Below, piece by piece: positions 46,386 to 56,179 of a DNA stretch of 64,000 nucleotides. The notes under the pieces are model-generated. The model saw only the letters and a program-made list of their open reading frames with translations. It was not told the DNA's origin and made no database searches. The position numbers and the translations under genes are program-made. This DNA is from Novipirellula artificiosorum (lineage in GTDB: Bacteria > Planctomycetota > Planctomycetia > Pirellulales > Pirellulaceae): positions 420,939-484,938 of the forward strand of contig NZ_SJPV01000001.1 of assembly GCF_007860135.1 (NCBI RefSeq), given 5' to 3'. Numbering within the stretch: position 1 is the stretch's first letter; every line of letters starts with the position of its first letter.

Positions 46386-47379
46386 GCGATGGCAAACCGA
46401 ACCAATCGGCGAGCACGCGGTCCATCCAGCAGTCTCGGTTGCGGTCGATGAATCCAACGTGGCCTCCCTGCTCGGAGATACAAACCCTTGTTGTTACAGG
46501 CCAACTTCGAACCGAGGCTTCGAAGCAATCAATTGGAACGACGGGATCGTCGGCGGCCGCGAGGATCAACGTGGGGACGGGATTGGATTCGGCATGGACG
46601 GCTGCGCTCGATTCACGGTAGTAGTCAAGTGCCGTTGCAAACCCACTGAGCGGAGCGGTCAATTGATCATCAAGCTCGCGCAGGGAGCGCGGTCGCCGCT
46701 TAAGAATTTGTTGCTGAAAATCGGGACGCTGTCTTACACGCGGTGGAACCCGAGACAACAATTGTCGAACGAAGTAGTAGTTGTAGGGCCACATGATCCG
46801 CCGTTGCATATTCTCGCTGCAGCGAAGCAGATCGATGGGGGGCGATACCGCGGCGACTCGAACCAGTCGATCAAACCAGTCGGGACGCGAATCGATGCCC
46901 TTGCCAATCCGTCCAAGCGAGCGAAGGAGTTGATTGCCACCGAGGGAAACCGCAATCACGCCCAGCGGACTGCCGGGAGCAAGCTCGGCAATTCGGTCCA
47001 GGGCGCAAACCAAATCACCGCCCCGACCGGCGTGGGTGAGTTGCATGGAAAGGTCGAACGCAGCACCGCATCCGCGCATATCAAGACGAAAGACACGAAA
47101 GCCTTTTGCAGAAAACTGAGACGCCAACCGAATCATGTAGGGTGCGGCATGGCATCCACACAAACCATGGACCAACAACATCGCCGGATCACCGTCCACC
47201 CAGCCAGGGGGACCATTCTCATGCAAGACCACAGCATCACCATCGGGTAGTTCCACGACATGCTGCCGCCCCATCAACACGGGTGCACGGTCCGAAACCA
47301 CCGCCGCAAGCGTTTGCAGGTGCCCACCTCGGTAAAGACGATGTGGAACAAACGGTGGCGGTTTAAAATCGATCCTCAT
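46375..47379 (-). CDS. YheT-like alpha/beta hydrolase
   Basis: 334 residues from the ATG at 47379 (the frame is open to 47445). YheT family pattern: FVPHRLYRGGHLQTLAAVV, LLVHGLCGCHAAPYM, FRVFRLDMRGCG, then nucleophile Ser in GVIAVSLGGNQLL, acid Asp in LILAAADDPVVP, and His in ISEQGGHVGFID. Probably an esterase or lipase-type enzyme with unknown substrate. It shares an 11-nt 3' overlap with the ferredoxin gene and is divergent from thpR. Confidence 0.9.
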   Translation of the reverse strand: MRIDFKPPPFVPHRLYRGGHLQTLAAVVSDRAPVLMGRQHVVELPDGDAVVLHENGPPGWVDGDPAMLLVHGLCGCHAAPYMIRLASQFSAKGFRVFRLDMRGCGAAFDLSMQLTHAGRGGDLVCALDRIAELAPGSPLGVIAVSLGGNQLLRSLGRIGKGIDSRPDWFDRLVRVAAVSPPIDLLRCSENMQRRIMWPYNYYFVRQLLSRVPPRVRQRPDFQQQILKRRPRSLRELDDQLTAPLSGFATALDYYRESSAAVHAESNPVPTLILAAADDPVVPIDCFEASVRSWPVTTRVCISEQGGHVGFIDRNRDCWMDRVLADWFGLPSPTF

Positions 47380-47453
47380 GGATTTGCCTTCAATGCTCTC
47401 CACAAAACACCACGTCACTCGACCGTTTGCCAAATTTGAGTACATTTAGACGA

Positions 47454-48032
47454 ATGCAAACCATACGTTCTTTCATCGCCGTCCCACTCTCTCTTCAAGT
47501 CGCAGCCAATGCAGCTCGGTTGGTTGAAAAATTGTCCGAGCCCAATGATGGTATCCGCTGGGTGCCAACCGACAACCTGCATTTGACGTTGAAATTTCTT
47601 GGGGAAGTGGATAACACCGAAATCCCGGCCGTCTGTGACGTGATTCGCTCGGTGACGTCAAGTTACGAGCCGTTTGAGTTAGATTTTGCTGGCGTGGGCG
47701 GACTGCCAAGTCTTGATCGACCACGAGTGCTTTGCGTCCATGTGACCGACCCCACCGGGGCACTTTGTGACATCGTTGCCAAGTTGGAAAAGAAGTTGGC
47801 CGAATTGCGGTTCAAGCCAGAACCGCGTGACTACCGACCTCATCTGACCCTGGGCCGAACCAAAGGCGGATCCCGGCGGGCCAGCAATGAGGTGGTCGCG
47901 AAGATGAGCCAGTATGCCGAACAGAAGCTCGGCCAAATGGAAGTCGACGCCGTCGAGTTAATCGCCAGCTTCCTCGAGAAGCGAGGGCCAAGCTATCAGG
48001 TGATGGATACGGTCGAGCTTGGGACAGCCTGA
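47454..48032 (+). CDS. thpR: RNA 2',3'-cyclic phosphodiesterase ThpR (LigT family)
   Basis: 192 residues from the ATG at 47454. The two HxTx motifs of the 2H phosphoesterase superfamily are present: HLTLKFLG (His43, Thr45) and HLTLGR (His130, Thr132). The N-terminus MQTIRSFIAVPLSLQV and FKPEPRDYRPH are family features. It opens 2',3'-cyclic phosphates on RNA, possibly in tRNA repair. It converges on the frameshifted methyltransferase with a 28-nt gap. Confidence 0.92.
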   Translation: MQTIRSFIAVPLSLQVAANAARLVEKLSEPNDGIRWVPTDNLHLTLKFLGEVDNTEIPAVCDVIRSVTSSYEPFELDFAGVGGLPSLDRPRVLCVHVTDPTGALCDIVAKLEKKLAELRFKPEPRDYRPHLTLGRTKGGSRRASNEVVAKMSQYAEQKLGQMEVDAVELIASFLEKRGPSYQVMDTVELGTA

Positions 48033-48060
48033 ACCCTTTTCCGATCAGCTCCCACATCCT

Positions 48061-49036
48061 TTACAAAAATACTCGAGAGCGGCACATCCGCAGCGTCGCG
48101 GCCAATTGCTCGATGCTGCCGCCGGCGTAATACTCAAACTTGACTCGAATGCGATCATTGGCAGCGGCATCAAACGGCGACGCAATCGGCAACACCAGAC
48201 ACTGGTTCGGCCACGTGATCGCTTGCTTGCATTGTATGTTGATCGCTAAAACATTCTGCGTCACGAAACGAATGGCGTTGATGGTGCCAGATCGAGTCAC
48301 CGTGATCGGTTCATCGACATTGTACTGCATCGGAATCGGCTCGTTGTAGTGGATGGTTGCGTAGGGCGTCAGGGCCGCAAACTGCGTCGTCCGAGGCTGA
48401 TCCAATGAGGGCGTCTGGAACAGGGGCAGCGGCGCATGGTAGCCTGAAAAATCGAAGGATTGATAAATGGGTTGGGCCATCAAAATCGACGCTTCGGGAA
48501 TGAAGACGGGCAACTTGGTGCCATGCGTTTGCCGGTAACGGCGTTTGAAGGCTGCGATCACTTGTGCCTGCTTTTCCCGCAACAAGCCAACGTGCAACAT
48601 CTCACAGACCACCACATCCACGGGATGATCGGGAACGAATTCGGTTGCGTCGGCGCAGATCACCGTGACTTGCTTCCTGCAAGCCATTTTGATCAAGGAG
48701 ACGGCGGGAACAATCGACGAGTTCCGAATTGCGTTCGACGCAGGTGACGTGTGCACCGCGACGCGCCGCGAAAGAGGACAGAATTCCCGTGCCTCCGCCA
48801 AGTTCGACGACATGCATTCCAGGACGGACAAGCAAGTCGATCGCCGCCTTGAAAGCACCGACACGCTCCTCGTCTTGGAGCATGTTGTAGTGATAGAGCA
48901 GCGGGATGTATTGACCAAGCACTTGGTCGCCGGTCTGGCTAGCGTTATCTGTTCGCAATCGAGTCGAAGGCTCCGCCTGCATCCCGTTTCCCCCTGAAAT
49001 CTTTGAATCATCGAGATTGTTCGGTTTGGTTCGCAT
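48061..49036 (-). pseudogene. SAM-dependent methyltransferase (PRMT-like), frameshifted
   Basis: Two frames together make one methyltransferase. Frame one, from the ATG at 49036, gives 122 residues with GQYIPLLYHYNMLQDEERVG and SAM-binding VVELGGGTGILSSFAARRGAHVTCVERN; after RRLLDQNGLQEA it becomes nonsense. Frame two picks up as VTVICADATEFVPDHPVDVVVCEMLHVGLL and runs to the stop at 48061. The two meet near 48670: a single extra A (the AAGT context in the minus reading) explains the shift. The CEMLH loop resembles that of arginine methyltransferases. It may be a sequencing error or a real inactivation. Confidence 0.75.
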
Positions 49037-49164
49037 CTCACGAAGAGTAAAGAGACCCGTCGATCGGCTTCAATAGCATTTGGACTACTTTTGATTGGCA
49101 TCCCTAAGTAAATTGGGCGGACTTGCCTCTTCCGGCATAAAATCTCTTCAAGGAAATGCTCGTA

Positions 49165-50598
49165 ATGTCACGCCCTCGAATCGCGGAAGCGTCCACAAAA
49201 ATCGTCGCCACGGTCGGTCCTGCATGTAGCAGCACCGAGAAACTGGCCGAATTGATCGAAGCCGGAGTGGATGTCTTTCGCATCAACACCGCTCATGGCG
49301 ACCGCCTCCAGCATGAAACGGTCGTTGCCAACATCCGCGCAGCGGGCAAGCAAACCGGTTTCGACCCAGCCATCCTGCTTGATCTGGCAGGCCCGAAAAT
49401 CCGACTCGGACAACTGATCACGGATCCCTTGACCTGTGACATCGGCGAGACGTTCTCCTTCATCCGAGGTGATGCCTCCACGACGGATCACGAACTCACC
49501 AGCACCTACGCCAAACTGGTTGACGAGCTGAGTGTCGGCGACCGTGTGATGTTAGCCGACGGCATGGTATCGATGAAGGTCGAAAACGTGACTCACTATC
49601 GAGCGGATTGCTGCGTGACCGCCAGCGGTACGGTGCGCAGCCGACAAGGCATCAACTTACCAGGAGTCAGGTTGTCTGTTTCCGCCATGCGCAAAACCGA
49701 TGTGGACAACGCCATCTGGGGAGCTCAAAACGGAATCGATTTCATCAGTTTGTCGTTTGTGCGAAAACCGGAAGATGTTCAGAGCCTGAAAAATCTGTTG
49801 GTCAGTTACGAATCGCAGGCGTTGGTGATTGCCAAGATCGAAAAACCCGAAGCGCTCGAGCACCTTGATGCGATCGTCGACGTGTCCGATGGCATCATGG
49901 TCGCCCGAGGTGATTTGGGCGTCGAAATCGATGTGGCAGAAACCCCCGTCGCCCAGAAACGAATCATTTCGGTTTGCAAGCAAAAAATGAAACCGGTGAT
50001 CGTGGCCACTCAAATGCTCGAGTCGATGCACGACAGCAGTCGGCCCACGCGAGCGGAGGCAAGTGACGTAGCCAACGCAATACTCGACGGTGCCGATGCT
50101 TGCATGCTGAGCGGTGAAACGGCCATTGGGCATTATCCGGTGCAATCGGTTGAAATGATGAATCGAATCATGATCTGCACCGAGCGGGAAATGCTGAAGC
50201 ATCCTACCCCATGCCACCATCCCAACACACGTGTTCATGCCATCACCACGGCCGTCACCGATGCGGCGACCAATATCGCCGAGTCCATCGATGCGAAGCT
50301 GATCGTGATCGTGACCAAAAGTGGCGACACCGCATGGGTCAAGAGCCAAAGCCGCAGTCGCGTGCCGACCTTGGGAGTCAGCGATTCCTCGGCGACACTA
50401 CGTCGCATGAATCTGTTGTGGGGCATCAAGCCGATCCGATCCGATCAGTTTGAGCATACGACAAAGTTCATTGATGAAATTTGCCAATGGGGGCGGGCAA
50501 ACATGAATTTGAAGGCGGAGGATCAAGTCGTCTTGGTGACCGGCACTGGAGTGATCAAGAAAGCGCACAACATGCTGATTGTCCACACGGTGGAATGA
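49165..50598 (+). CDS. pyk: Pyruvate kinase
   Basis: 477 residues from the ATG at 49165. Signatures: TKIVATVGPACSS, AGVDVFRINTAHGDR, ILLDLAGPKIRLG, VIAKIEKPEALEHLDAIV (catalytic Lys), GIMVARGDLGVEI, PVIVATQMLESM and DACMLSGETAIG. The K+-ligand Ser of RLNFSHG is Ala here and the Thr of LDTKGP is Leu, so K+ dependence may differ. It makes pyruvate and ATP from PEP. It is divergent from the methyltransferase pseudogene. Its stop codon overlaps the kinase start by 4 nt (ATGA). Confidence 0.95.
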   Translation: MSRPRIAEASTKIVATVGPACSSTEKLAELIEAGVDVFRINTAHGDRLQHETVVANIRAAGKQTGFDPAILLDLAGPKIRLGQLITDPLTCDIGETFSFIRGDASTTDHELTSTYAKLVDELSVGDRVMLADGMVSMKVENVTHYRADCCVTASGTVRSRQGINLPGVRLSVSAMRKTDVDNAIWGAQNGIDFISLSFVRKPEDVQSLKNLLVSYESQALVIAKIEKPEALEHLDAIVDVSDGIMVARGDLGVEIDVAETPVAQKRIISVCKQKMKPVIVATQMLESMHDSSRPTRAEASDVANAILDGADACMLSGETAIGHYPVQSVEMMNRIMICTEREMLKHPTPCHHPNTRVHAITTAVTDAATNIAESIDAKLIVIVTKSGDTAWVKSQSRSRVPTLGVSDSSATLRRMNLLWGIKPIRSDQFEHTTKFIDEICQWGRANMNLKAEDQVVLVTGTGVIKKAHNMLIVHTVE

Positions 50599-53495
50599 AA
50601 GATTCGCTGCCCATCGAAAGCGTGAACTCCAACGAAGATGGAGTTTCCTTGAATGATGCCGGCAATTTTAAGCTACGTTTTGGCAACCTTGAGATCCGTC
50701 CTGACGCTGAACTGCGTCGAGAGACGCCTCCAAATTGCCATCACCGTTACGACTGTTCCATGCCGCACCCAGAGTCTTCCGAGCCGACGCCTACCTTGGG
50801 GGGGGCATCCCGTGACCGTGATTCGGTGGAAACACCTCCGACCGAGTCAAAATCGAACCGACCCCGTCGATCGTCGCGGCGCTCGAAAAAGGCTCAAGGG
50901 AAGGCCGATAAACTTGACGCTGCAACCATCGGCCCTGCCAAAGTCGATCCTTCAAACGCGTCCGCCCTCAGCCACGCCAGCGAAGCGGGCGTGTTCGCAA
51001 TCGCCGCCGGGCACGCAGATCGCTATGCCCGTGTCGGCGAACTGGGACGCGGCGGATGGGGCATCGTCGACCGGGCCGTGGACCGCCAACTGGACCGTGA
51101 AGTTGCGGTTAAGAAAATCGTTGCGACCAATGCCAATTCGCCTCTCGTAACGGATCGATTTCTTCACGAAGCGAAAATCACGAGCCAATTGCAGCATCCG
51201 GGAATCGTCCCCGTTCACGAACTCGGCAGCGACGGCGATGGCAACGCCTACTATGTGATGAAGTTGCTCGAAGGCGGAACGTTGCGTCAGCAAATTCGGC
51301 AACGACACGCTGCGACGACGGATCGGTCGAAACCGCTGCGATGCTCGGAACTGCAAGACGTCATCGCGCCGTTGCTGGATCGTTATGTCGATATTTGCAA
51401 CGCGGTTGCCTACGCTCATACTCGCGGCATCCTTCATCGCGATTTGAAACCAGCGAACGTAATGGTGGGCGCGTATGGTGAAACCATCGTTCTCGATTGG
51501 GGACTTGCTCAACAAGTCAACACGGATGGACAAAGAACATCGATCACCGAAACCGACGGAACCATCGTCGGCACTCCGGCGTACATGTCACCCGAACAAG
51601 CTCGAGGAGATCTCGCAAGACTTGGTAAGCATTCGGACATCTATTCGCTCGGCGTCATGCTCTATGAAATCATCGCCGGTCGGCATCCCCATGCTGGGCT
51701 CAGCGTCAACGAAGTGCTAAACCGAGTTCAAAGCGAACAATACGCTCCGATTCGAACGTGTCAACCCGCAACACCCAAACCCTTAGCGGCCATCGTTGAC
51801 ACGGCGATGGCGGCGTCGCCAAACGCTCGCTACGCATCCGCGGAAAGCCTTGCTGAAGATGTTCGCAGATTCCTCGCTGGCGACCGAGTGTCGGTGCATT
51901 GTGAATCGCTGATCGACCGGACCGCGCGTTGGTGTCGTCGGAACCGTTCGCTTGCGGCGTCGATTTCAATCTCCGTCTTCGCACTGCTCATCCTATCCAC
52001 CTTGTTCGGGCTCATCGTTCACCGTGCCCATCTGTCAGAGCGGACAGCGAGACTGGAAGCGCAATCCGCGCATCGAGTTGCGGTCGACCGGTTGATGGAA
52101 GCTCGTGACGCTACCGATGCATGGCTGATTGACCTGAGTGGTTCGCTTGAGTTCTATCCCGGAATGCAACCGCTGAGACAGCAACTCCTCAACCAAGCAG
52201 CAGAGCAATATGAACGACTGATTGCATCACCCGTGACGTTCACAGGCAACAACTCAAGCGATCGCCATGGATCCGCTCGCGATCATTTGACGACGACGAT
52301 CGCCATCCATGAAAGAGCGAAGTGCCATTTGCGACTCGGAGACTTGTATCGACTGACCGATCATTCGGCAGCTTCGCAGTCCCACTACACACAGGCTGCT
52401 AAGTTACTTCATAATTTGGCGAAAACAGAGTCTTCCCGTACAGCCCTTCGCAGCGTTGCGTTCTCCGCGGCATTCGCACCCTCTTTGACGGAGAAAATCC
52501 GTTTGGATCAAATCAATGCCGTGATCGGACAAACCTCCTTGGCCAGTGGAAACGTATGCATCGGTGAATGGGAAGCTTGTCGCGAATGGTTGCACCATCG
52601 GTTGAGGACCGCCGAACATCAGCAAGACGCAATCAAATCGGACTTCATCTGCAAAGTCGCCTCGGCAGCAGCGCGGTTGGAACTGGCGATCCATCGAAGA
52701 ACCCCAGAAAACGCGAACATCAAATCACTTAACACAGCCGTGTATTGGTCGCGTTGGTTGGCAAATCGGCGCGGCCGACCGAGCGACCAACAGCTATCGC
52801 GTACTGCACAAACGGAGTGCGCCTCCGTGCTGGAACAACAACTTCTTGACACGCTGGCCAGCGCAGCATGGACCGTCTTGATTGAGGACATCCAAGATTG
52901 GCAGGAAACCCATGCCGGGAGAGTCGACGATCTTCAATTCCTTGCTCATAGTCGCCTTCGACGCGCCGCAACATGGATCCGATTGGAACGAAAGGAACAA
53001 GCATGTGCCGATTATCGCCAAGCCATCCTCGAACTTGAAGCTGCATGGCAATTGACCGATAGTGATTCCTTTTTCCGAACCAACTTGGCGACGGCCGAAG
53101 GGAACCTCGGACGCTTGCTGCTTGACGGCGAACCGAAACAACAGCAAGAAGCGGAGCGTCTGCTTCAAGGCTCACTGAAAACCTATCAGTCGATGCTACA
53201 ACAGCAAGCAACCGCAGAACTGCTCGGACGTCTAGCACAGACGCACATCGCAATGGCCAAGCTGCAATGGAATACGGTTCCCAGCGAAGCCCTGCAACAC
53301 CTTGAAGAGGCCACCTTGGCGTATCAGATCCTGAGGGACCATGACCAGTTGAGCGCTCAGGACCAACGTGATTGGGACCAAATCAGCGAATTGGCGGGCT
53401 CGCTCAAGTTGAGTGACGCGCAGCGCCGGCTGCTTGAAAACAGGGCGGAAGGTGCACAAACAAGCACTGCCACCGAGACCCCACCCGATGCTTGA
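50595..53495 (+). CDS. Membrane Ser/Thr protein kinase with C-terminal TPR-like region
   Basis: 966 residues from the ATG at 50595 within the pyk stop (ATGA); an ATG at 50760 is an alternative. The kinase domain covers about 142-440: GELGRGGWGIVDRA (glycine loop), REVAVKKIV (Lys), GILHRDLKPANVMV (catalytic loop), IVLDWGLAQQ (DFG reads DWG) and GTPAYMSPEQARG. A transmembrane helix follows (about 451-476, SISVFALLILSTLFGLIV), then a long Gln/Ala/Leu-rich helical region with TPR-like pairs. Its substrate is unknown; planctomycetes carry many such kinases. A role in controlling the neighbouring glycolytic enzyme is only a guess. Confidence 0.9.
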   Translation: MKDSLPIESVNSNEDGVSLNDAGNFKLRFGNLEIRPDAELRRETPPNCHHRYDCSMPHPESSEPTPTLGGASRDRDSVETPPTESKSNRPRRSSRRSKKAQGKADKLDAATIGPAKVDPSNASALSHASEAGVFAIAAGHADRYARVGELGRGGWGIVDRAVDRQLDREVAVKKIVATNANSPLVTDRFLHEAKITSQLQHPGIVPVHELGSDGDGNAYYVMKLLEGGTLRQQIRQRHAATTDRSKPLRCSELQDVIAPLLDRYVDICNAVAYAHTRGILHRDLKPANVMVGAYGETIVLDWGLAQQVNTDGQRTSITETDGTIVGTPAYMSPEQARGDLARLGKHSDIYSLGVMLYEIIAGRHPHAGLSVNEVLNRVQSEQYAPIRTCQPATPKPLAAIVDTAMAASPNARYASAESLAEDVRRFLAGDRVSVHCESLIDRTARWCRRNRSLAASISISVFALLILSTLFGLIVHRAHLSERTARLEAQSAHRVAVDRLMEARDATDAWLIDLSGSLEFYPGMQPLRQQLLNQAAEQYERLIASPVTFTGNNSSDRHGSARDHLTTTIAIHERAKCHLRLGDLYRLTDHSAASQSHYTQAAKLLHNLAKTESSRTALRSVAFSAAFAPSLTEKIRLDQINAVIGQTSLASGNVCIGEWEACREWLHHRLRTAEHQQDAIKSDFICKVASAAARLELAIHRRTPENANIKSLNTAVYWSRWLANRRGRPSDQQLSRTAQTECASVLEQQLLDTLASAAWTVLIEDIQDWQETHAGRVDDLQFLAHSRLRRAATWIRLERKEQACADYRQAILELEAAWQLTDSDSFFRTNLATAEGNLGRLLLDGEPKQQQEAERLLQGSLKTYQSMLQQQATAELLGRLAQTHIAMAKLQWNTVPSEALQHLEEATLAYQILRDHDQLSAQDQRDWDQISELAGSLKLSDAQRRLLENRAEGAQTSTATETPPDA

Positions 53496-53525
53496 GTGGA
53501 ATTGGGGACCGAGCTCGGCTCCACT
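53496..53525 (+). terminator. Candidate terminator hairpin after the kinase gene
   Basis: AGTGGA (53495-53500) pairs with TCCACT (53520-53525), with an internal CCGAGCTCGG palindrome. The following tract is only moderately T-rich (ttttcctttttc starting near 53533). A weak candidate. Confidence 0.35.
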
Positions 53526-53665
53526 TTCCCGCGATTTTCCTTTTTCATTGACGGATGGCCAGTGCTGCATCCGAGTCTAAATGATGACAGCGGGCGGGTC
53601 GATGTGGATACGAGCGTGAGTTGAAATGGGCATGATGCCGTCAGCCAATTAAGAAAGGATTCAAG

Positions 53666-56005
53666 ATGGAATGCGATCGGGCAAGTCTCTGTCCCGAATT
53701 GCGATTGACCCTTGCATTGCTCACGCTGCTTGTCGGAAGTCGCCTGCTTTCACCGCCAACCTGTTGCGCGCAGATCGGTCTTGGCATCCAGCTACAAACG
53801 CCGGTCGCCCCAATAAATCCTGGGATGGAAGACGCGGCTGCAGATCGCGGGGCAGGGCAGGGCAGGGGGACCGCCGAACAAGCACCCAACGCCCCCTCTC
53901 CCTTAGCGTTTGATGAACGAATCAACAAACTCTTCGGGGACGTCGACCAGATCGAAGATCTTCCGGCCGCACGTCGAGGCCTAGCAACCTCACCTGCTGC
54001 CGACGCGGTTTTCGCCGCCGAAGCGGTCGGACGAAAGACACGAGACATCGGGGACCTATTGCGTCAGTCGAAATCGGCCCACGGCGTCGCCGTTCAAAAT
54101 CGAACTCCCATCATCACCGACACGCGAGTCCGCGGTCAGCGAGTTGGACAAGTCCTTGCGTCGGGATCGTATTGGGCACCGGCGAGGATGGACCTTGATA
54201 CGATGATGAACAAACTCGATTCACGGCTGATCGAGGATGTCATTCTCATCAAAGGTCCCTATGCCGCACGCTATGGCCCCGGGTTTCGATTCGTCGATAT
54301 GGACTTCATCAAATCACCTCGGTTCGAAAATGGCTCGGAGCTGCACGGCTTGACCAGCGTGACCTACAACACCAATGGCCAACAATGGGCCGGTCGGCAA
54401 TCGGCTTGGGGCGGCAGCCAAGACTACGGTTATTACGTAAGCTACGGACACCAAACCGGCAATGATTACGAAACCGGCGAAGACGATTTCTACTTGCCCA
54501 CCAGTTACAAGTCCCGAGACATTTTTGCTGCAATCGGCGTTGATTTGACGTGCAACGAACGCTTGGAATTCAATCTTCTGCGATTGGATCAAACCGATGT
54601 CGAGTTCCCCGGATTGGTATTCGACTTGAACTTCCTAGTCACCGATGGCTATGAGGTCACCTACACCAACGAAGCACCCGGTTTCGCGGATCTGTTCGTT
54701 GCCGAAGTCTGGTACAACCGGACTCGATTTGAGGGCGACACACTTCGAGCGGGGAAAAATTGGCAGATCCCATCACTTCAAGAAACCCTCGAACCGAGTG
54801 ACCCGGCACTGTTTGACGGCTACGGGATTACCGACGGTGATGCGCTTTCAGGTGGTTACCGCTTGGAAAGCACTTACTTCACCTGCAATGGGCATTTGAC
54901 GTTTGGCACCGACATGATCGTCTTGAACCAAGAGCTCAATGACATTGAACCCAACGCGCCCGCCGACGACAACAACTTTCCGATCCCACGTAGCCATAGC
55001 GTCGACATCGGGTTGTTTGTCGAGGATGTAGAACAGATTAACGAGTGCTTGACCGTGACAGCCGGGGCTCGACTCGATGGGATCTTTACCGATTCCACTG
55101 AGTACGTCGACGGTGTACCGGTCGGGATGTCCGAACTCTATGATGCGGAACTCGATCAAGACTTTGTGCTCGGTGCCGCCTACTTAACGGGTGAGTACAA
55201 GCTGCGTCCAGGATGGACGGTCGATGCCGGGATGGGGACGGCGCAGCGTCAACCGACGTTGACGGAAATGTACTCGGAAAGCGCCTTCATTGGTTCCTTA
55301 CAACGAGGGCTAACGTTCTTGCAAGGTGATCCCGAACTGAATCCCGAGCGCTTGTTTCAACTGGATGTTGGCACCCGTTTCGAGGACCGAGATGTCAGTT
55401 TTGGACTGCACGGTTACTATTCGTGGATCAAGGACTACATCACTTACGATCTGTTTGATCCGGCGGGAACAGTCGATGGATTCCAGCAAGGAGCCTCGAT
55501 GGTCAACACCGACCTTGCAACGATTGCTGGATTTGAAACCTACGGTCAATACGCAGCGTCCGACTACGTCACTTTGTTTGGCATCATGAGCTATGTCGAA
55601 GGTCGCGACCATCACCGCACGAATCCAGCCCGCCGCAGCGAATTCATTGATCGGAGTGGCAATTTGGACGTCGAAAGTGAGCCGCTTCCCGGCATTTCGC
55701 CCCTCGAAACACGTCTGGGGATTTTGTTGCAAGACCCATCCCCAGAAAAGCGATGGGGCATCGAGTTGATGGCACGGATCGTCGACAACCAAGATCGCGT
55801 GGCTGCGACGCTTGAAGAAATCGAAACACCCGGATTCACGATCTACACCTTGCGAACGTATCGCCGAATCGATCAGTGGCTCCTCACCGCTGGTGTCGAG
55901 AATCTGACCGATAAGTTTTATCGCGAGCACATCGACTATCGTTCCGGATACGGCGTTTACCGGCCAGGGATCGGCTTCTACGTTGGTTGCGAGGTGGCTT
56001 ACTAA
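53666..56005 (+). CDS. TonB-dependent outer-membrane receptor
   Basis: 779 residues. A signal peptide (about 1-35) ends near CCAQ. A Gly/Ala-rich linker follows, then the plug domain (about 120-210: TPIITDTRVRGQRVGQVLASG, SRLIEDVILIKGPYAARYGPG). From about 215 on there is a beta-barrel of alternating aromatic and polar strands (QDYGYYVSYGHQTGND, LTVTAGARLDGIF) ending in a receptor-like terminus (VENLTDKFYREHIDYRSGYGVYRPGIGF...AY) with a terminal aromatic residue. It imports unknown ligands such as siderophores or glycans. AAAGGA lies near the start; a single-gene unit. Confidence 0.88.
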   Translation: MECDRASLCPELRLTLALLTLLVGSRLLSPPTCCAQIGLGIQLQTPVAPINPGMEDAAADRGAGQGRGTAEQAPNAPSPLAFDERINKLFGDVDQIEDLPAARRGLATSPAADAVFAAEAVGRKTRDIGDLLRQSKSAHGVAVQNRTPIITDTRVRGQRVGQVLASGSYWAPARMDLDTMMNKLDSRLIEDVILIKGPYAARYGPGFRFVDMDFIKSPRFENGSELHGLTSVTYNTNGQQWAGRQSAWGGSQDYGYYVSYGHQTGNDYETGEDDFYLPTSYKSRDIFAAIGVDLTCNERLEFNLLRLDQTDVEFPGLVFDLNFLVTDGYEVTYTNEAPGFADLFVAEVWYNRTRFEGDTLRAGKNWQIPSLQETLEPSDPALFDGYGITDGDALSGGYRLESTYFTCNGHLTFGTDMIVLNQELNDIEPNAPADDNNFPIPRSHSVDIGLFVEDVEQINECLTVTAGARLDGIFTDSTEYVDGVPVGMSELYDAELDQDFVLGAAYLTGEYKLRPGWTVDAGMGTAQRQPTLTEMYSESAFIGSLQRGLTFLQGDPELNPERLFQLDVGTRFEDRDVSFGLHGYYSWIKDYITYDLFDPAGTVDGFQQGASMVNTDLATIAGFETYGQYAASDYVTLFGIMSYVEGRDHHRTNPARRSEFIDRSGNLDVESEPLPGISPLETRLGILLQDPSPEKRWGIELMARIVDNQDRVAATLEEIETPGFTIYTLRTYRRIDQWLLTAGVENLTDKFYREHIDYRSGYGVYRPGIGFYVGCEVAY

Positions 56006-56179
56006 GGGCGACTGTTACGACTTGCAGATTCGATACCATCGCTACCTCGGTTGCGAGCATGCCTTCAAAGCGATGCCGATTCCGCTAAAAACCTGGCTGC
56101 AACACCTTGCGTGACCCACTTTTGCGAAGCAGCGAATGGGTTCGCTTGCGAATAGCCACCTTCAACCCACACCACACCG

